Shown: piece after piece, positions 11,289 to 21,964 of the stretch
Position numbering within the stretch: position 1 is the stretch's first letter
Layout: the number at the start of each line of letters is the position of its first letter
NCBI GenBank assembly: GCA_004431415.1
Contig: QPMI01000632.1
Coordinates: forward strand, 124,001-188,000
Origin: Cyanophora paradoxa
Lineage: Eukaryota > Glaucocystophyceae > Cyanophorales > Cyanophoraceae
Direction of reading: 5' to 3'
DNA: 64,000 nt
Notes under the pieces: generated by a model
Seen by the model: the letters and a program-made list of their open reading frames with translations, nothing else
Database searches by the model: none
What the model was told of the DNA's origin: nothing
Program-made: the position numbers and the translations under genes

Positions 11289-14200
11289 CTAGTACCCGCT
11301 GCGGGCTGGCGTAGAGGGGCCCGCGGCCGGCCCCTGGGGGCCCATCACGAGCCTCTTGGGGCCGCGGTCCCCGGGCCCCCGCCTCTCCAGCCACTCGTTC
11401 GCCAAGCCCTTCCCCTCCTCGCCCCCGCCCCCGCCGCCCCCGCCCGCTCCGCCCCGCCCGGGGCCCCGGCCCCGGTCCCGCGGAGGCCTGGGCTCGGAGC
11501 TGGAGCCCGGGCGGCGGGCGTGGCGCGCGGGCGGCCCGGAGGGCTCGCGGGGGCGGACTGCGCCCGCGGGCGGCCGTCTTTGGCCCGCCTGCGCTCCTGG
11601 AGAGCCCTGGCGGCCGCCCCGCGCTCCTCCTGCGCCGCCTTCTCCTGCCGCTCCCGCCACACAGCCACCTCCTCGCCCCGCATCTCCGCCCGCCCCTGCG
11701 CCCGCACGCAGGCCCGCTGAGCGCGCCGGCGGGCCCCGGGGGCGGGGGCGGGCGGGAGGCACCGTGGCCTCGGCGATGAGGCCGACAGCCTCGGCCGAGG
11801 GGGAGACCTGCGGGGGCGCGCCCGCGGCGTCAGAGCGCAGCGAAGCGGCGCCAGTGCGCGCGCGTCTCAGGGTCGGTGGGCGGGGGCGCGCCTTGCAGCC
11901 GAGGGCGCGCCAGTAGAGCGAGTGCATCTCCAGCGCCGCCTCCTCCCGCGACCGCCTCTGCGACTGCGACTGCGGGGGTACGCCTCGCTCGCCCGCGGGT
12001 GGGAGGAGCGAGCGGGCGGGGGGTACGGCGCACGGCGCCGTCGGAGAGGTGCCGGAAGAACTGGAAGTACGTGTTGTGGTCCGGGTACAGGTCGCTCGAG
12101 CGCGGCTGCGGGGGGAGGGTTACGGTTTCGCGGGGACGGGGGCGAGCGCGGGGACGCGGGAGGCGAACCAAGCTCTCCATCTGCTTGAGGGCGGCCCATG
12201 CGTCCTGCTCCCTGCCGCTGCGGGGCGGGCGGCTCGGCCTGGGCTGGGGACAGGCCCGGCCCGGCCCAGCAAAGCGGGCGGACCTCCTGAGGAGGAGCTT
12301 GATCTCCATGTTGGCGAAGGGAAGGCCCCAGTGCCTGCCCCCCCGGCCGCCCTCCCCTCAGCGGAGCGAAGGCAGCCGGCCGGGCGGGCGGGCGGGCAGC
12401 GTGGAGGGGGCGCGGACCCCTCGCGGCGGGCGAGGCGGAGGACCTCGGCGGCCTCCTCGAAGCGCCGCGCCCCGATCAGCGCTGCGTGGTCGGGGTCGGG
12501 AGAGGGACAGGCGGAGGGCGGCTGGGGCGGGCGGGCGGGGGAGGGCGCGGCGCGGGGGCGGGGGCGGGGGCGAGCAAGGCCTAGGAGGAGGGCGGAGGTC
12601 TCCGCGCCTTCCCAACGGAGACGCTGGGGAGGAAGGCGGGGCACCCGGGCGCTAGGGACCCGCTGCGCCCCTCCCGCTCCCCGGGGGGCGGAAAGGGCCG
12701 GGGCGCACCGTCCGCGATCGCGCCGTAGCCGCCGGCGTTCACGCCGTGGGGCACCTGACGGCCCCGGGCCTCTTCAGCAGAGGAAACGGGGGCGCCAGAG
12801 GCGAGAAGGGGCCGTGCCTCGCCGGAGCGGAGGCGGGCGAAGAGCTGTACGGCCTCCGCGAGGGCCGCCCGCGTGTTGAACCGCACCAGCACCTGCACCC
12901 CCCCCAGCTGGTGGGGACGGCACGGGGCGGGACGGGAGGGGAGGGGAGGACCGCCGCGCACGTTGAGGAGGGCGCTGTGGTAGTGCTGGAGCTCCTCTTT
13001 CGAGGCCCCCGCCTCCCCGATCCCCTCCTCCAGCACCGCCCGCGCCCGCCCCAGCCACCCCAGCTGCCGGCCCCCGGCTTAGGGGAGGGGCGGGAGGAGA
13101 GGGCGGAGGGCGTACCCCCGCGAGGTAGGAGACCCAGAGGGACCGGATCGGGCCGGGGAGGCGCCACCCCTGGGGGTACGCCCGTCAGAAGGGGTGGGGG
13201 AAGACGTTCGGGGGTAGGGGCGCGCCTCCTGGGCGCAGCGCTCGAGGACGGCGCCCATGAACGCGTCCACCGCCGCGCCCCGCTGCGTGAAGACCTGCCG
13301 GGGGGGTACGTGAATGCAAGGTCGCGGGGCAGACGGGGGGAGGGGGGGGGGCAGGCGGGGGAGGGGGGTACCTGCCCGCACTTGGCGGCCTCCTTCATGA
13401 TACCGGAGATGACCCCCCAGTCCGCCCCCTCCGCCTGCAGGGGGGATCGCGCCGGAGGGGTACGGGCAGGGCGGCGGGGGGTACACGCGCCTCGAGGAGC
13501 ATGCGGCGGGCGGCGCGGAGGGCGGCGTCCGCCTCCCCCGCGGCGTAGAGCCCCCGCGCGAGGTCCGCCATCACCTGTCCGGGGTCGGGGCGCGTGAGGA
13601 AGACGCAGAGAGCGGGAAAGGAGGAGGAAGGGGGGGGGGGGGGAGGGGGGGGGGAAGGAGGGGGGCCGCGGCTCGCCTTGGCGGCGACGGGGCGGGGGAG
13701 GGCGAGGCAGAGGCCGCCTCGGCGGCGCGCAGGACGGCGTGTGCCTTGTCGGCGAGGCCGGCGCCGGCCAGGCGGCGGGCGACGATGAGGCGCGCCGTGA
13801 CGCGCAGGTCGGCCCCCAGGGGGTCCCCCGGCAGGCCCCGCTCCGCCAGCTCGTCCACTAAGGGCAGGGCGTGCGCCGCCGCCGCCTCCGCGTTCGCCGC
13901 CGCCGTCACCTCGACCGCGTCCACGATCATGCCCCGCACCCGGCCCAGGAGCGTCCCCCGCGCGTCCCCGGGCCGCCGCCGCGCCCAGTGCTTGGGCCGA
14001 AGGCCCGCCGCAGCGCCGCGGCGCGCGCCGCGTCGAGCCGCGCGCCGTCGCCGTCGCCCGCGAGCCGCCGCTCGTCGGCTTGGAGCCGCAGGAGCAGGTC
14101 GGCCGCGACGCTCCGCGCCCGCTCCGCCGCCGCCGCCGCCGCCGGCGGCGGCCTCCCGCGCCGCTCGACGGCGGCCTTGAGCGCGAAGAGGGCGCACATG

Positions 14201-14859
14201 GCGGCGCGGTCGGGCCCGGAGAGGAGCGCGACGGAGTCGAACCAGCGCGCGGCGGCCTCGGCGCGGCCGTCGGCGACGGCGGCCTCGCAGAGGGCGTGGG
14301 CGAGGACGCCGTCGGGGGCGACGCCGGCGGCGGCCGCGCGCTCCGCCAGGCGCTCCGCCTCCTCCCGCGGCCGTCCGCGAGGAGCCGCTGGACGAGGGGC
14401 GTGACGAGGCGCGCGGAGAAGGGCCCGCGGCGCCGCGCCCGGCGAGCTGCAGCGCCGCCTCGGCGAGGGCCTCGGCGGCGGGGAGGTGCCCGGCCCCCGC
14501 CAGGCGCGTCACGACGGCGCAGAGCGCGCGGCACCCGTCCGCGTACTCGCCCAGCTCGGCGTCGCCGCGCATCTGCTTCAGCACCTCCAGCAGCGCTTCC
14601 GGCGAGAGCGCGGCGCCCGCGTCCCTGACCGCGACGTGGAGCAGCTGCGCGGGCGCCCGGGCCGTCGGCGCCGCCCGGGCGGCTCCGAGCCTTCGCGGGC
14701 GCGCACCTTATCGATCCAGAAGGCCATGCGGACCTCCTTCGCCCGCGGGCCGCCAGGGCCCTGCGGCTCGCTGTGCACCCAGCGCGCCCCCGCCGCCCAT
14801 CGCCCCCGCTCGAGCGCCCGGGCGAGAGGCAAGCCTGCGGGAGCGAATGAGCCGCGCAC
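11289..14859 (-). CDS. Pentatricopeptide-repeat-like helical protein with apparent frameshifts
   Basis: This is a leftward multi-exon gene ending in TAG at 11289-11291. It encodes repeated helix pairs of pentatricopeptide style, for example VMADLARGLYAAGEADAALR (about 13575-13515), RVTARLIVARRLAGAGLADK (about 13810), ALCAVVTRLAGAGHLPAAEA (about 14530), NTYFQFFRHLSDG (about 12060) and FEEAAEVLRLARREG (about 12470). PPR proteins bind organellar RNA. The N-terminal exon, with Arg and no acidic residues before MAFWIDK (14727), could be an organellar transit peptide, but no upstream ATG is certain, so the start is approximate. Within the exon at 14650-13680 the good reading moves through all three frames (switches near 14425, 14370 and 13993). 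Each switch fits one missing base. These are either assembly errors in very GC-rich sequence or real damage. Introns begin GTGCGC or GTACCC. A long open frame antisense to this gene is not credible. Confidence 0.5.
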
Positions 14860-14961
14860 GGCGATGGCCCGCGTCGCGTGTCGTCCCGCTGACCGTGCGG
14901 GCGTGCGAAGCGGAGTCCGACGGTCGCCGAGGGACGCAGGCTGGGCCGTAACTGTGATGCT

Positions 14962-16392
14962 ATGCGAGTGTGCGCCGCTATCCGAGTGTGCGCTGCAGCC
15001 GCGAGGAGGGATGTGCTATGCAAGGCGCCCCGCATGCTGGCCAGCGCCGGTACCACCGCGCTCAGGTACCACGCATGCCCACAGCGCTCGCTGGCTACGA
15101 TCGGTGCCGCTCGGATCGTGTGGGCTGGCGGGCTGCTTGCGGCGATGTACCCCCGTATTCTTTTTTTCACGATGAACTCCAGCGCCAGCCCCAGCGCCCC
15201 CGCCAGCGCTCCAGCCCGCGTCCCCACGAGCGCAGGCGCCGCAGGGTGCGTCAGCGCCGTCAGGCTCGCCGGGAACGCGGTCCCCCGGACGTTTCGGCGT
15301 TCCTGTGTAATGCCCTGCGCGCAGCGTCTCTGCGGCTTCTCGCGGCGACCCACCGCCCTCGGCGCGTGCGTTTGATCGCCAGCAGCCCCCGGCCCGGCGC
15401 GACAGCAGCGCGAAAAACCAGCCCAAATCGCCTCCCGGGGGCGCGAAAATCGATGCCGACGCGCGGCGTGGATCAACAGCGCGGCGCCTGTCCGGAAACA
15501 TTTTGGAGGCGAACTCCTCGGTCTCCGTCCGCCGCCTGAGCGCTGCTGAAGGCGCCGATCAGCAGGCCGTGCGCGCGCGACCTTGGCATGAATTTCTAGA
15601 TCTGCATCGCCCGATGCCATCTGACATTTCCTCGTCGTCCTCCGTCCTGCAGGCCCATCGAACACAGGCCCACGCGCCTCGAGCTCGCCCCGCTCGCCGC
15701 ATGTACAGCATGGTAAGCCAATATTAATGGGAAGCGCTTCGGCCGCAGTGTTATGGCAGGCCGTGAAATCCCCTTTTTCGCCAGGGGCTGGTGGCCGAGT
15801 CTGCGGCTCTGATGTCCGAGGCCGAGGCCTCCGCCGCGTGCGCTCATCTGGAGGCTGCCGGCGACCCGCTCGCCGCCGTCCTCTGCCGCGCGCTCCGCGA
15901 CTCGGCCTTCTCCGCGAATCCGGTGCGGGAACCGAATTTCGAATTCGAAGCTCAAGATTGAAGAATCCTGTTAGAAAATTTGCGACTGATCCTGCGCGCG
16001 CGGGGTCGCCGGCCGCGGCGGCAGTGCTCGGCGGCGGAGGTGCGGGCGTGGGTGGAGGAGGCGTCGCTGGCGCGGGACGCGGCGGAGCTCGAGGAGACGT
16101 GCGCGGCACTCGAGGCCTGCGGCCGGCCCTGGGCCGCGGCCGCGGGCCGGCACGCCTTCGCCGCCGCCTGCCGCCTCGACCAGCGCGCCGCCGCAGCCGC
16201 CCGCCGCGCCCCCGCCGCCGCGTCCCGAATCCGGACGGGCTCCTGCCCACCCCCGCGCAGCCCACTGCAGTTGCGCATGCACCGGCGCCAGCACCCGCCC
16301 CGCGCGCGAAGCCGACGCGCCCGTACCGCCCTCCCGGCGGCCCGCTGCATGGCCCGGCCGTGGTGCTCCGCGGCGGCCCCGAGGAGGAGTAG
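14962..16392 (+). CDS. Unrecognised protein with possible N-terminal targeting sequence
   Basis: An ATG at 14962 opens an Ala/Arg/Cys-rich, acid-free N-terminus (MRVCAAIRVCAAAARRD...) followed by a hydrophobic stretch (IVWAGGLLAAMYP, about 15118-15155), as in a mitochondrial presequence plus membrane anchor. Downstream exons chain in phase: about 15505-15569 (before GTGCGC), 15652-15712 (before GTAAGC), 15785-15919 (GLVAESAALMSEAEASAACA..., before GTGCGG) and 16029 onward (CSAAEVRAWVEEASLARDAA..., helical, Ala/Glu-rich). The last exon (after CACTGCAG at about 16269) ends near 16390 in one of several open frames. The link from the first exon to 15.5 kb is not demonstrated, so this may be two genes. 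No family was recognised. Confidence 0.3.
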
Positions 16393-16467
16393 CTATGCAT
16401 ATGTAGGAAGCAGCGTGTGTCGATTCGCTATTGCAAAGCAGAGAAACCTAATTGTAAAATCCGGGGG

Positions 16468-18411
16468 CTCAGTGGGCGGCGGCGGCGGAGAGCCAGCCGC
16501 CGATCTTCGCCGCGGCGGCCTGCACGAGGCGCCGCGGCGTGGCCCCGATGCCCTCCTCCGTCACCACGATCCGCGGCGCCGCGGCGCCCGAGGCCTGGCC
16601 GGAGGATGAGGAGGAGGAGGGGGCGCCGGCGGCCCGCTGCTGCGCGGAGTGCGGTGAGAAGAGGACGGGGAGAGCGCTGGCCGGGGCCCGGGGGGCGCAC
16701 GAGCTGGGCCTGGAGGCCGGAGACTTGCTCCTGGAGGGAGCGCAGGCGGGCGGCGAGCAGCTCCGCCGAGGGGTTGCCCGCCCCCGCCAGCACCAGGCCC
16801 GGGTCCGACTCGGCCGGCGTCCCCAGCGCCGACGCCGACGGGCCCACCGACGTCGCCAGGCTCCCCACCGAGTCCCGCGCCTGCCGCCCCGATCCCGTTT
16901 GAAGGGGGGGGCGAGCCCGGGAGGGGTACGCGAGGGGTACGCGCGCGCACGTCGCGGGGGGCGGCGGAGGGGGCGGAGCTCGAGAAGGAGAGGCGCCCCG
17001 CGGCCGAACCGAACGAGGCCCGCCTGCGGGGGTACGGGTTCGTTTAAGAGGCGGAGAGGGCGGGGGTACAGGGCGCTTACGCGGCGGAAGCAGAGGGAAG
17101 GGGAGGGCGGCCCGAGGCGGAGCTCGAGGGACCGGCGGCGGCGGCGGCGGCGGCGGCGGCGCGGGAGCGGACGGAGATGTCCATGGGGGTACCGGAGGGC
17201 AGGGCGGGGGCCGGCGTGCCGGCGGCCTGCGCCGGCGCTCGGGAGCGGGAGGGGGGAGGGCGGAAAGGGCCCGCGGGGATCCGTACCCGGAGGCGCTCGC
17301 GGCGCTCGAGGGACTCGATCGCGTCGTGGACGGTGCCTGCGGGACGGGGCGCCGGGAGTGAGGGGTACGGCGTCGCGAGGGGCTGGGCGGGGGTGCGGGG
17401 CGCACAGATGAGGCCGCCGATCTCCTCGGAGGCGCTGATGCGCATGGCGGCCTGGTACCGGGTCTCCACGCGGATCTGGAGGAGCTGCGCATGCAGGGGC
17501 GCGGGTTCGACTCCGGGCGGGGGCTTTGAGCGGGGGCCCGGACCTGCGTGTCGGCGCGGCCGAGGCGGGCGAGGAGGGCGCGCAGGTCGTCGGCGGTGGG
17601 CGCGTGCGCGCCGGCGGAGATCTCCCGCAGCGCCTTGGTCGTCTCCTGGATCAGCTCGCTCGCGTAGCTGCGCGGGGCGCGCGTCGACGGGGGCGGAGGC
17701 AGCGCGGGGCGGGGCGGGGCGGGGCGCACAGGACGGTGTCCATGGGGGAGAGGCCGGCGGCGGGGGGGTCGGAGAGGCGGGCGGGGCGCTTGCGGCGGAT
17801 CGGGAGCGTCTCGCTGATGGTCGGCGAGGGCACCGCGACCCGCGAGAGCTGCTGCGCGGGGGCGGCCGGCACCGCGATCGCGAGCGAGGCGGCCGCCGCG
17901 GCGGCGGCGAGGGCGGAGGACGGGCCGGCCGGGGCGGGCTTCAGGGCGCCCCGGAGCGGCTGCCGGGCGCCGCGCTGCTGGGCGGACAGGGCCTCCGGCA
18001 CGCGCGCCTGCGGGACGACGAATTCGATCGCGCTGGAGGCGGCGGGGCGGGTCGCTGCCGCCGGCTGCGGGGCCAAGCTGACGGCCGCCGGCTTGACGGG
18101 GAGGGGCTTCACGACGCGGGACTGGACCGGTGCCGGCTGCTTAAAAACGGCCGGGCGGATCGTAACCGCAGCCGGGGCAACGAAGGCGGGCGCCTGGCCC
18201 ATGGGAGCACAGACCGCGCCGACCGCGGCCGAGGCCGGCGAGGGATACGGGTTGAAACGGCCGCTCCTGCGCTTGGCCACGACCCTCTCATTGCTGCGTG
18301 GCGCGTCAGGCACCGCGGCAGTAGCGGGATAGCAGCTCGGACGCACCGGCGCGGGAGGATGCTAGTGAGGACGCCGGAGACCGCAGCCGCGGCGGATGCG
18401 AAGAGATTCAT
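16468..18411 (-). CDS. Ala/Pro-rich protein with C-terminal coiled coil, function unknown
   Basis: The ATG is at 18411 (MNLFASAAAAVSGVLTSILP). A GTGCGT intron follows whose exon junction restores R-R-N-E-R-V-V-A-K-R in phase. A long Ala/Pro/Val-rich low-complexity segment (18285-17735) carries the basic patch PIRRKRPARLSDPP. Short exons follow, encoding YASELIQETTKALREISAGA (about 17670-17560), TRYQAAMRISASEEIGG (about 17455), TVHDAIESLERRERLR (about 17330) and AELLAARLRSLQEQVSGLQA (about 16760), the last being a clear heptad-like coiled coil. The stop TGA is at 16468-16470 after GATPRRLVQAAAAKIGGWLS. A disordered N-terminal half joined to a coiled coil fits a scaffold or nuclear-pore/cytoskeletal adaptor, but no domain is recognised. 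The 5' end lies 129 bp from the start of the rightward DUF1917 gene, so the two probably share a promoter region. Confidence 0.5.
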
Positions 18412-18540
18412 CTTCCAGAGCGAGGCTAGCTAGCCAGCGGCAAGCGATCGTCGAGGCGAGAAGTTCAACGGTCGGGCAGAGAAAAACACAGGAAATTGCG
18501 TACCCGGTTTAGAGTCGCTCAAAACCAGCCCACACGCTCG
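18412..18540. promoter_or_regulatory. Bidirectional upstream region between divergent genes
   Basis: This is the 129-bp gap between the start codons of the leftward coiled-coil gene (ATG at 18411) and the rightward DUF1917 gene (ATG at 18541). No TATA box is evident. The assignment rests on gene geometry alone. Confidence 0.35.
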
Positions 18541-21500
18541 ATGGACGATATCTTCAGCATCTTTCTTAGCAGTAGGAGAAAGCGCGCCCGAGACGAAGAG
18601 CCCCCGCCAGCGCAGCCGCGGCCTGCGCAGGCCCCTCGCGCTCCAGAGCAGCCGGCCGCATCGCGCATCGTCGAGCAAGAACAGGAGCCCGCGGCAAAGC
18701 GCTCGATCGGCGACTACCTCGCAGCGCGCAGAAGTTCGAGCGCCCCGACGCCGATCGCATCGTGCGCCGCGCCCGCGCTCTTTCTTCCTGCGCGTACGCG
18801 CTTCTCTGAGTCAGCTTCTGCAGCGAGAATGCCGTCGTCGAGGCGGCGCTTGAAGCGACGTCCCCATTTAAGGCAGCTTCAGGGCGCACAGCTGCAGCTG
18901 CCCGTACCATGCATATGGCAACCTCCCTGGGATCAAATTCGCATTCTTCTGCTGAGGCGCGCGCCGGATCATGCTCGAGCACGAGCGCGCCCTCCCGCTG
19001 CAGCTCTCCTCGGCAGCCGCCCGGCCTCGCCAGCCCCGTTGCTGGCTCGCAGCCCGCCCCGGGCGCCGGCGCGAGCTCGAATATCCAGCGGGCCCTCGCG
19101 ATCGCCGGCCCCGAGCGCGCCCTGAGCGCCGAGCGGCGCCGCGCCGCGGCCGCAGACGTGCTGCGAGAAGTCCTCGCGCCGCGGGCACCCGGGCCGTTGC
19201 CCCTGCCGCTCTCCGAGCGCGCCGGCGCAGACGGCTCCCACCCCGCACCCGCGGCGGCGGGCAACAGCAGCGCGCCGAATTCGAAGCCGGCGAAGGAGAA
19301 GGGTGCAGTCAGCAGCGGCGGCGGCGGCTGGGCGAGTTCGAGGCCTCCGGATCCGCCGGAGGGCGCTGCGATTGCGAGCTGGAGCGACGACGACGACGAG
19401 GAGGAGGACGCGGAGGGGAGCGACGAGGCCCGCCCGCCCGCCCGCCCGCCGGCCGCCGCTCGCGCCCCCTGCGGCTGACGCTGCGCAGGGGCCGGATCCG
19501 GAGCGGGTGCTGGCGGAGATCGAGGAGGAGATTGAGGCGGAGATCGCGGCGGCCGGTTTGGGGGCGCCGGCCCCGCGGGGAGACGGCCGCTTCGGGTCCT
19601 GCGCGCGCCTCGGCACCGTGCGCGCCCCCTCCTCTGGAACCAAAACCCTTTCTGAACCAGGGCCCAGGCGCCGCCGCCGGCGGGGGCGCCGCGGGAGCCG
19701 CTGGAGCCGGGGCCCGGCCCTGGGGCCGGCCCGGCGGCCCCGTCCTCACCCGCCGCTCCGCGGGCCCCTCCCGCACGGGCCTTCTGAAGGCGGTGCCGCC
19801 GCCTCGGCGGCGGCGGTCGCTGACGAGCTGCTGGCGGGCGGGGCGGGGGCGCGGCCCACGCGGACGCGTACGCCCCGCGCGCCCCGCGACCGCTCCCCCG
19901 CCGAGGCCCGCCGCGCCCCTCTCTCGGAGCGGCCGCAGGCGGCGATCGCAGGCTCCGCGGCGGGCTCGGCCTCGGGCCCCGCCTCGCTCCCGCCGCTGCC
20001 CCTCGCTCCGAGCTCGAGCGCGGCGCCGGGGACGGGGACGGGGCCCGCGGCGGCGGCCAGGACGCCTCCCTCGGCGGAGCGCGGCGCTGCGCTCCTCGGG
20101 CGCATCGCCGCCGCCCTCGGGCAGCCCCTCCGCGAGGCACGCGCCCCGCCCGCCGCCCCGCCCCGCCCCGTCGCCCTCGTGGTGATCGGCGTCCTTGCAG
20201 GTGGCGGCGGAGATGCGGGCGTGCGGCCCCGAGCGCCGCAGAGAGCTGCTGACCCTTGCCCGCTGCCCCTCGGGCCCCTCCGGCGCTCCCCAAGCGGCCG
20301 CGGGGCCGGGGCCGGCCCGGGCCGCGGCGGCCGCGGCCGCCGACAGCCCGATCGTGATCGACAGCGACGTGGAAGAGGGCGAAGAGATAGAAGGCGGGCG
20401 GGAGCCGAGCGGGCGCTGCCAAGGGGACAGAGAAGAAGAGCCGCGGCCGTGGGAGCCGGAGCCGGACGGGCTCGTCATGTTCCGCGTGCCGCCCGGCGGG
20501 GGCGCGGGGGACCCCGACGCGCGGGGCCGCTCCCTGGCGGACTTTCTCGCCCGCAACCGCCCCTCGCGCCTCACGCAGGCCTACGCCCACTGGATCTACG
20601 TGCGTGCGCCCCGCCTCGCGGCCGGTTCGCGTTTGGCCGAGGCCTGGCGGCAGGTGCATCGGATGGACGCGCGGAGGGGGGAGGGCGAGCCCGAGCTCCG
20701 CCTCAAGATCCAGATCGCAGAGGCCGAGTTCGAGGCCATGTGCGCCGCCGGGTGCGCGCGCGCTCGCGGCTCCCCCCGGATCCAGAGACTTCCCACGGAA
20801 GCGCGCCGGGGCGCGCCGGGGCGCGCCGGGGGGCGCAGGGCGGTGGCGGTGGAGGGGCTGAAGGGGCTGGCGGCCTTCTCGGGCCTCCGCACCGGCAAGT
20901 GGGTCATCTGGGCCCCCACCCGCTACGCGCGCCCCGCCCCCCGCCCATCCGCCCTCCCCCGCCCCGGGCGCGGGGCGCCCTGATAGCCGAGGCCGGCGGC
21001 CGGCGCTGGCGCCCTCGCAGATTGACGATAACTGGGAGAGGGTGGCGGGGGCGGTGGCCCGGGGCGAGCTCGGCCCGTCCGCCAAGGTCGCCCCGCGCCC
21101 CGCCGACGGCCAGACGCCGCGTGCGTCGGAGCCCAGGCCCCGCCCTGGGCCTCCCGCCGCCGGTTGCTGACCGCGCCCGGCCGGCCCGGCCCGGCCCTAG
21201 GGTACCACGCGCACGTGATTTGCGTCTACACGCCCGACCTCTTCGACGAGGCCGAGGTCCTCCGCGTCCGCGAGGCGCGCGCGCCCTGGCCCGCCGCCCC
21301 GCCCCGCCCCGCCCTGGCTTGCTTGCTTGACGGGGGCGCCCGGGGTGCCGGTCCGCCGCGTGTGTGTGCGCGCAGGCCCTCCGCGCCCTCGGCTTCCAGA
21401 GGAAGCTCGTGTACAAGGCGCGCCCCGCCCCTGGGCCTGCGCCTGGGCCTTAAGCTTTTGCACTCCCGCCTGCCACACAAATAGCCGACCCGATCCCTGC

Positions 21501-21718
21501 CCCAGCTGACGTCGACCGATCCCCTACTCCGTCTGCCACACACATAGCTGACCCGACCCCTGCCCCAGCCCCCTCCCTTATATTCTAAAACGCGTACCCC
21601 GCATCCGGATCCCCTTCCGTCAAATTTAACCTGTACCCCGCAGCCGGACCTGTACAACTACCTGGACATCGAGCGGGGCAACCGCTGGGGGATCCCCATG
21701 GCGATATACTCCCTCTAA
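18541..21718 (+). CDS. DUF1917/BLES03-like protein, copy A, with SUMO-interaction-like motif
   Basis: The ATG at 18541 begins MDDIFSIFLSSRRKRARDE. A GTGCGCC intron near 18761-18817 joins PTPIAS to FCSENAVVEAALEATS in phase. The middle is disordered and Ala/Pro/acid-rich (a Ser/Asp/Glu run at about 19380-19425, DPERVLAEIEEEIEAEI at about 19495). DSPIVIDSDVEEGEE (about 20342-20388) has the hydrophobic core plus acidic tail of a SUMO-interaction motif. The C-terminal half matches DUF1917 (human BLES03/C11orf68): SLADFLARNRPSRL (about 20535), GLRTGKWVIWAPTRYA (about 20885), DDNWERVAGAVARGELGPSA (about 21024), HVICVYTPDLFDEAEV (about 21213) and, at the end, LYNYLDIERGNRWGIPMAIY before TAA at 21716-21718. 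BLES03 has an eIF4E-like fold and unknown function. A second, very similar copy starts 5 kb downstream. Confidence 0.7.
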
Positions 21719-21964
21719 TTTTGAATCGGCCCAACTTCCCGCCCAATTGCAACCGGCAAGTCTCTAGCCCATAGCCTAGTAGTACTACGGTAGCTAGAAG
21801 CTCTGCCAAAGGAACTCCCGTTTGTGGCTCGAGCTCTTCTTCTTGTCGTTTTTCGATTAGTGCTCTCAAGCTTGTCCTCCTTATTATATATATACTTCGT
21901 ATTTTACCGTCGGTGACATTGTACCACGTGCACCGTCGCAGCTCGTGCTTTCGAATCATTGAAT
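21719..21964. other. Convergent spacer
   Basis: This is the short gap between two convergent stop codons. It is AT-rich with ATATATATA near 21890 and no gene. Similarity to the sequence after copy B ends a few bases past the stop codon. Confidence 0.4.

Noticed and set aside
13395-16400. A 1001-codon open frame on the minus strand
   Set aside because: It crosses the PPR-like gene in another frame and the rightward gene at 15-16.4 kb, is Arg/Pro/Gly-rich shadow sequence, and is explained by the scarcity of stop codons in very GC-rich DNA. Only a short part (near 14425-14372) is real PPR coding, entered through a frame slip.
17500-17525. tRNA-like B box GGTTCGACTCC
   Set aside because: It lies within an intron of the leftward coiled-coil gene, and no matching A box or cloverleaf could be drawn upstream.
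18566-21085. An 839-codon minus-strand open frame opposite DUF1917 copy A (and a 566-codon one opposite copy B)
   Set aside because: The plus strand encodes a recognisable DUF1917 protein with conserved C-terminus. The antisense frame is conserved between copies only because the DNA is.
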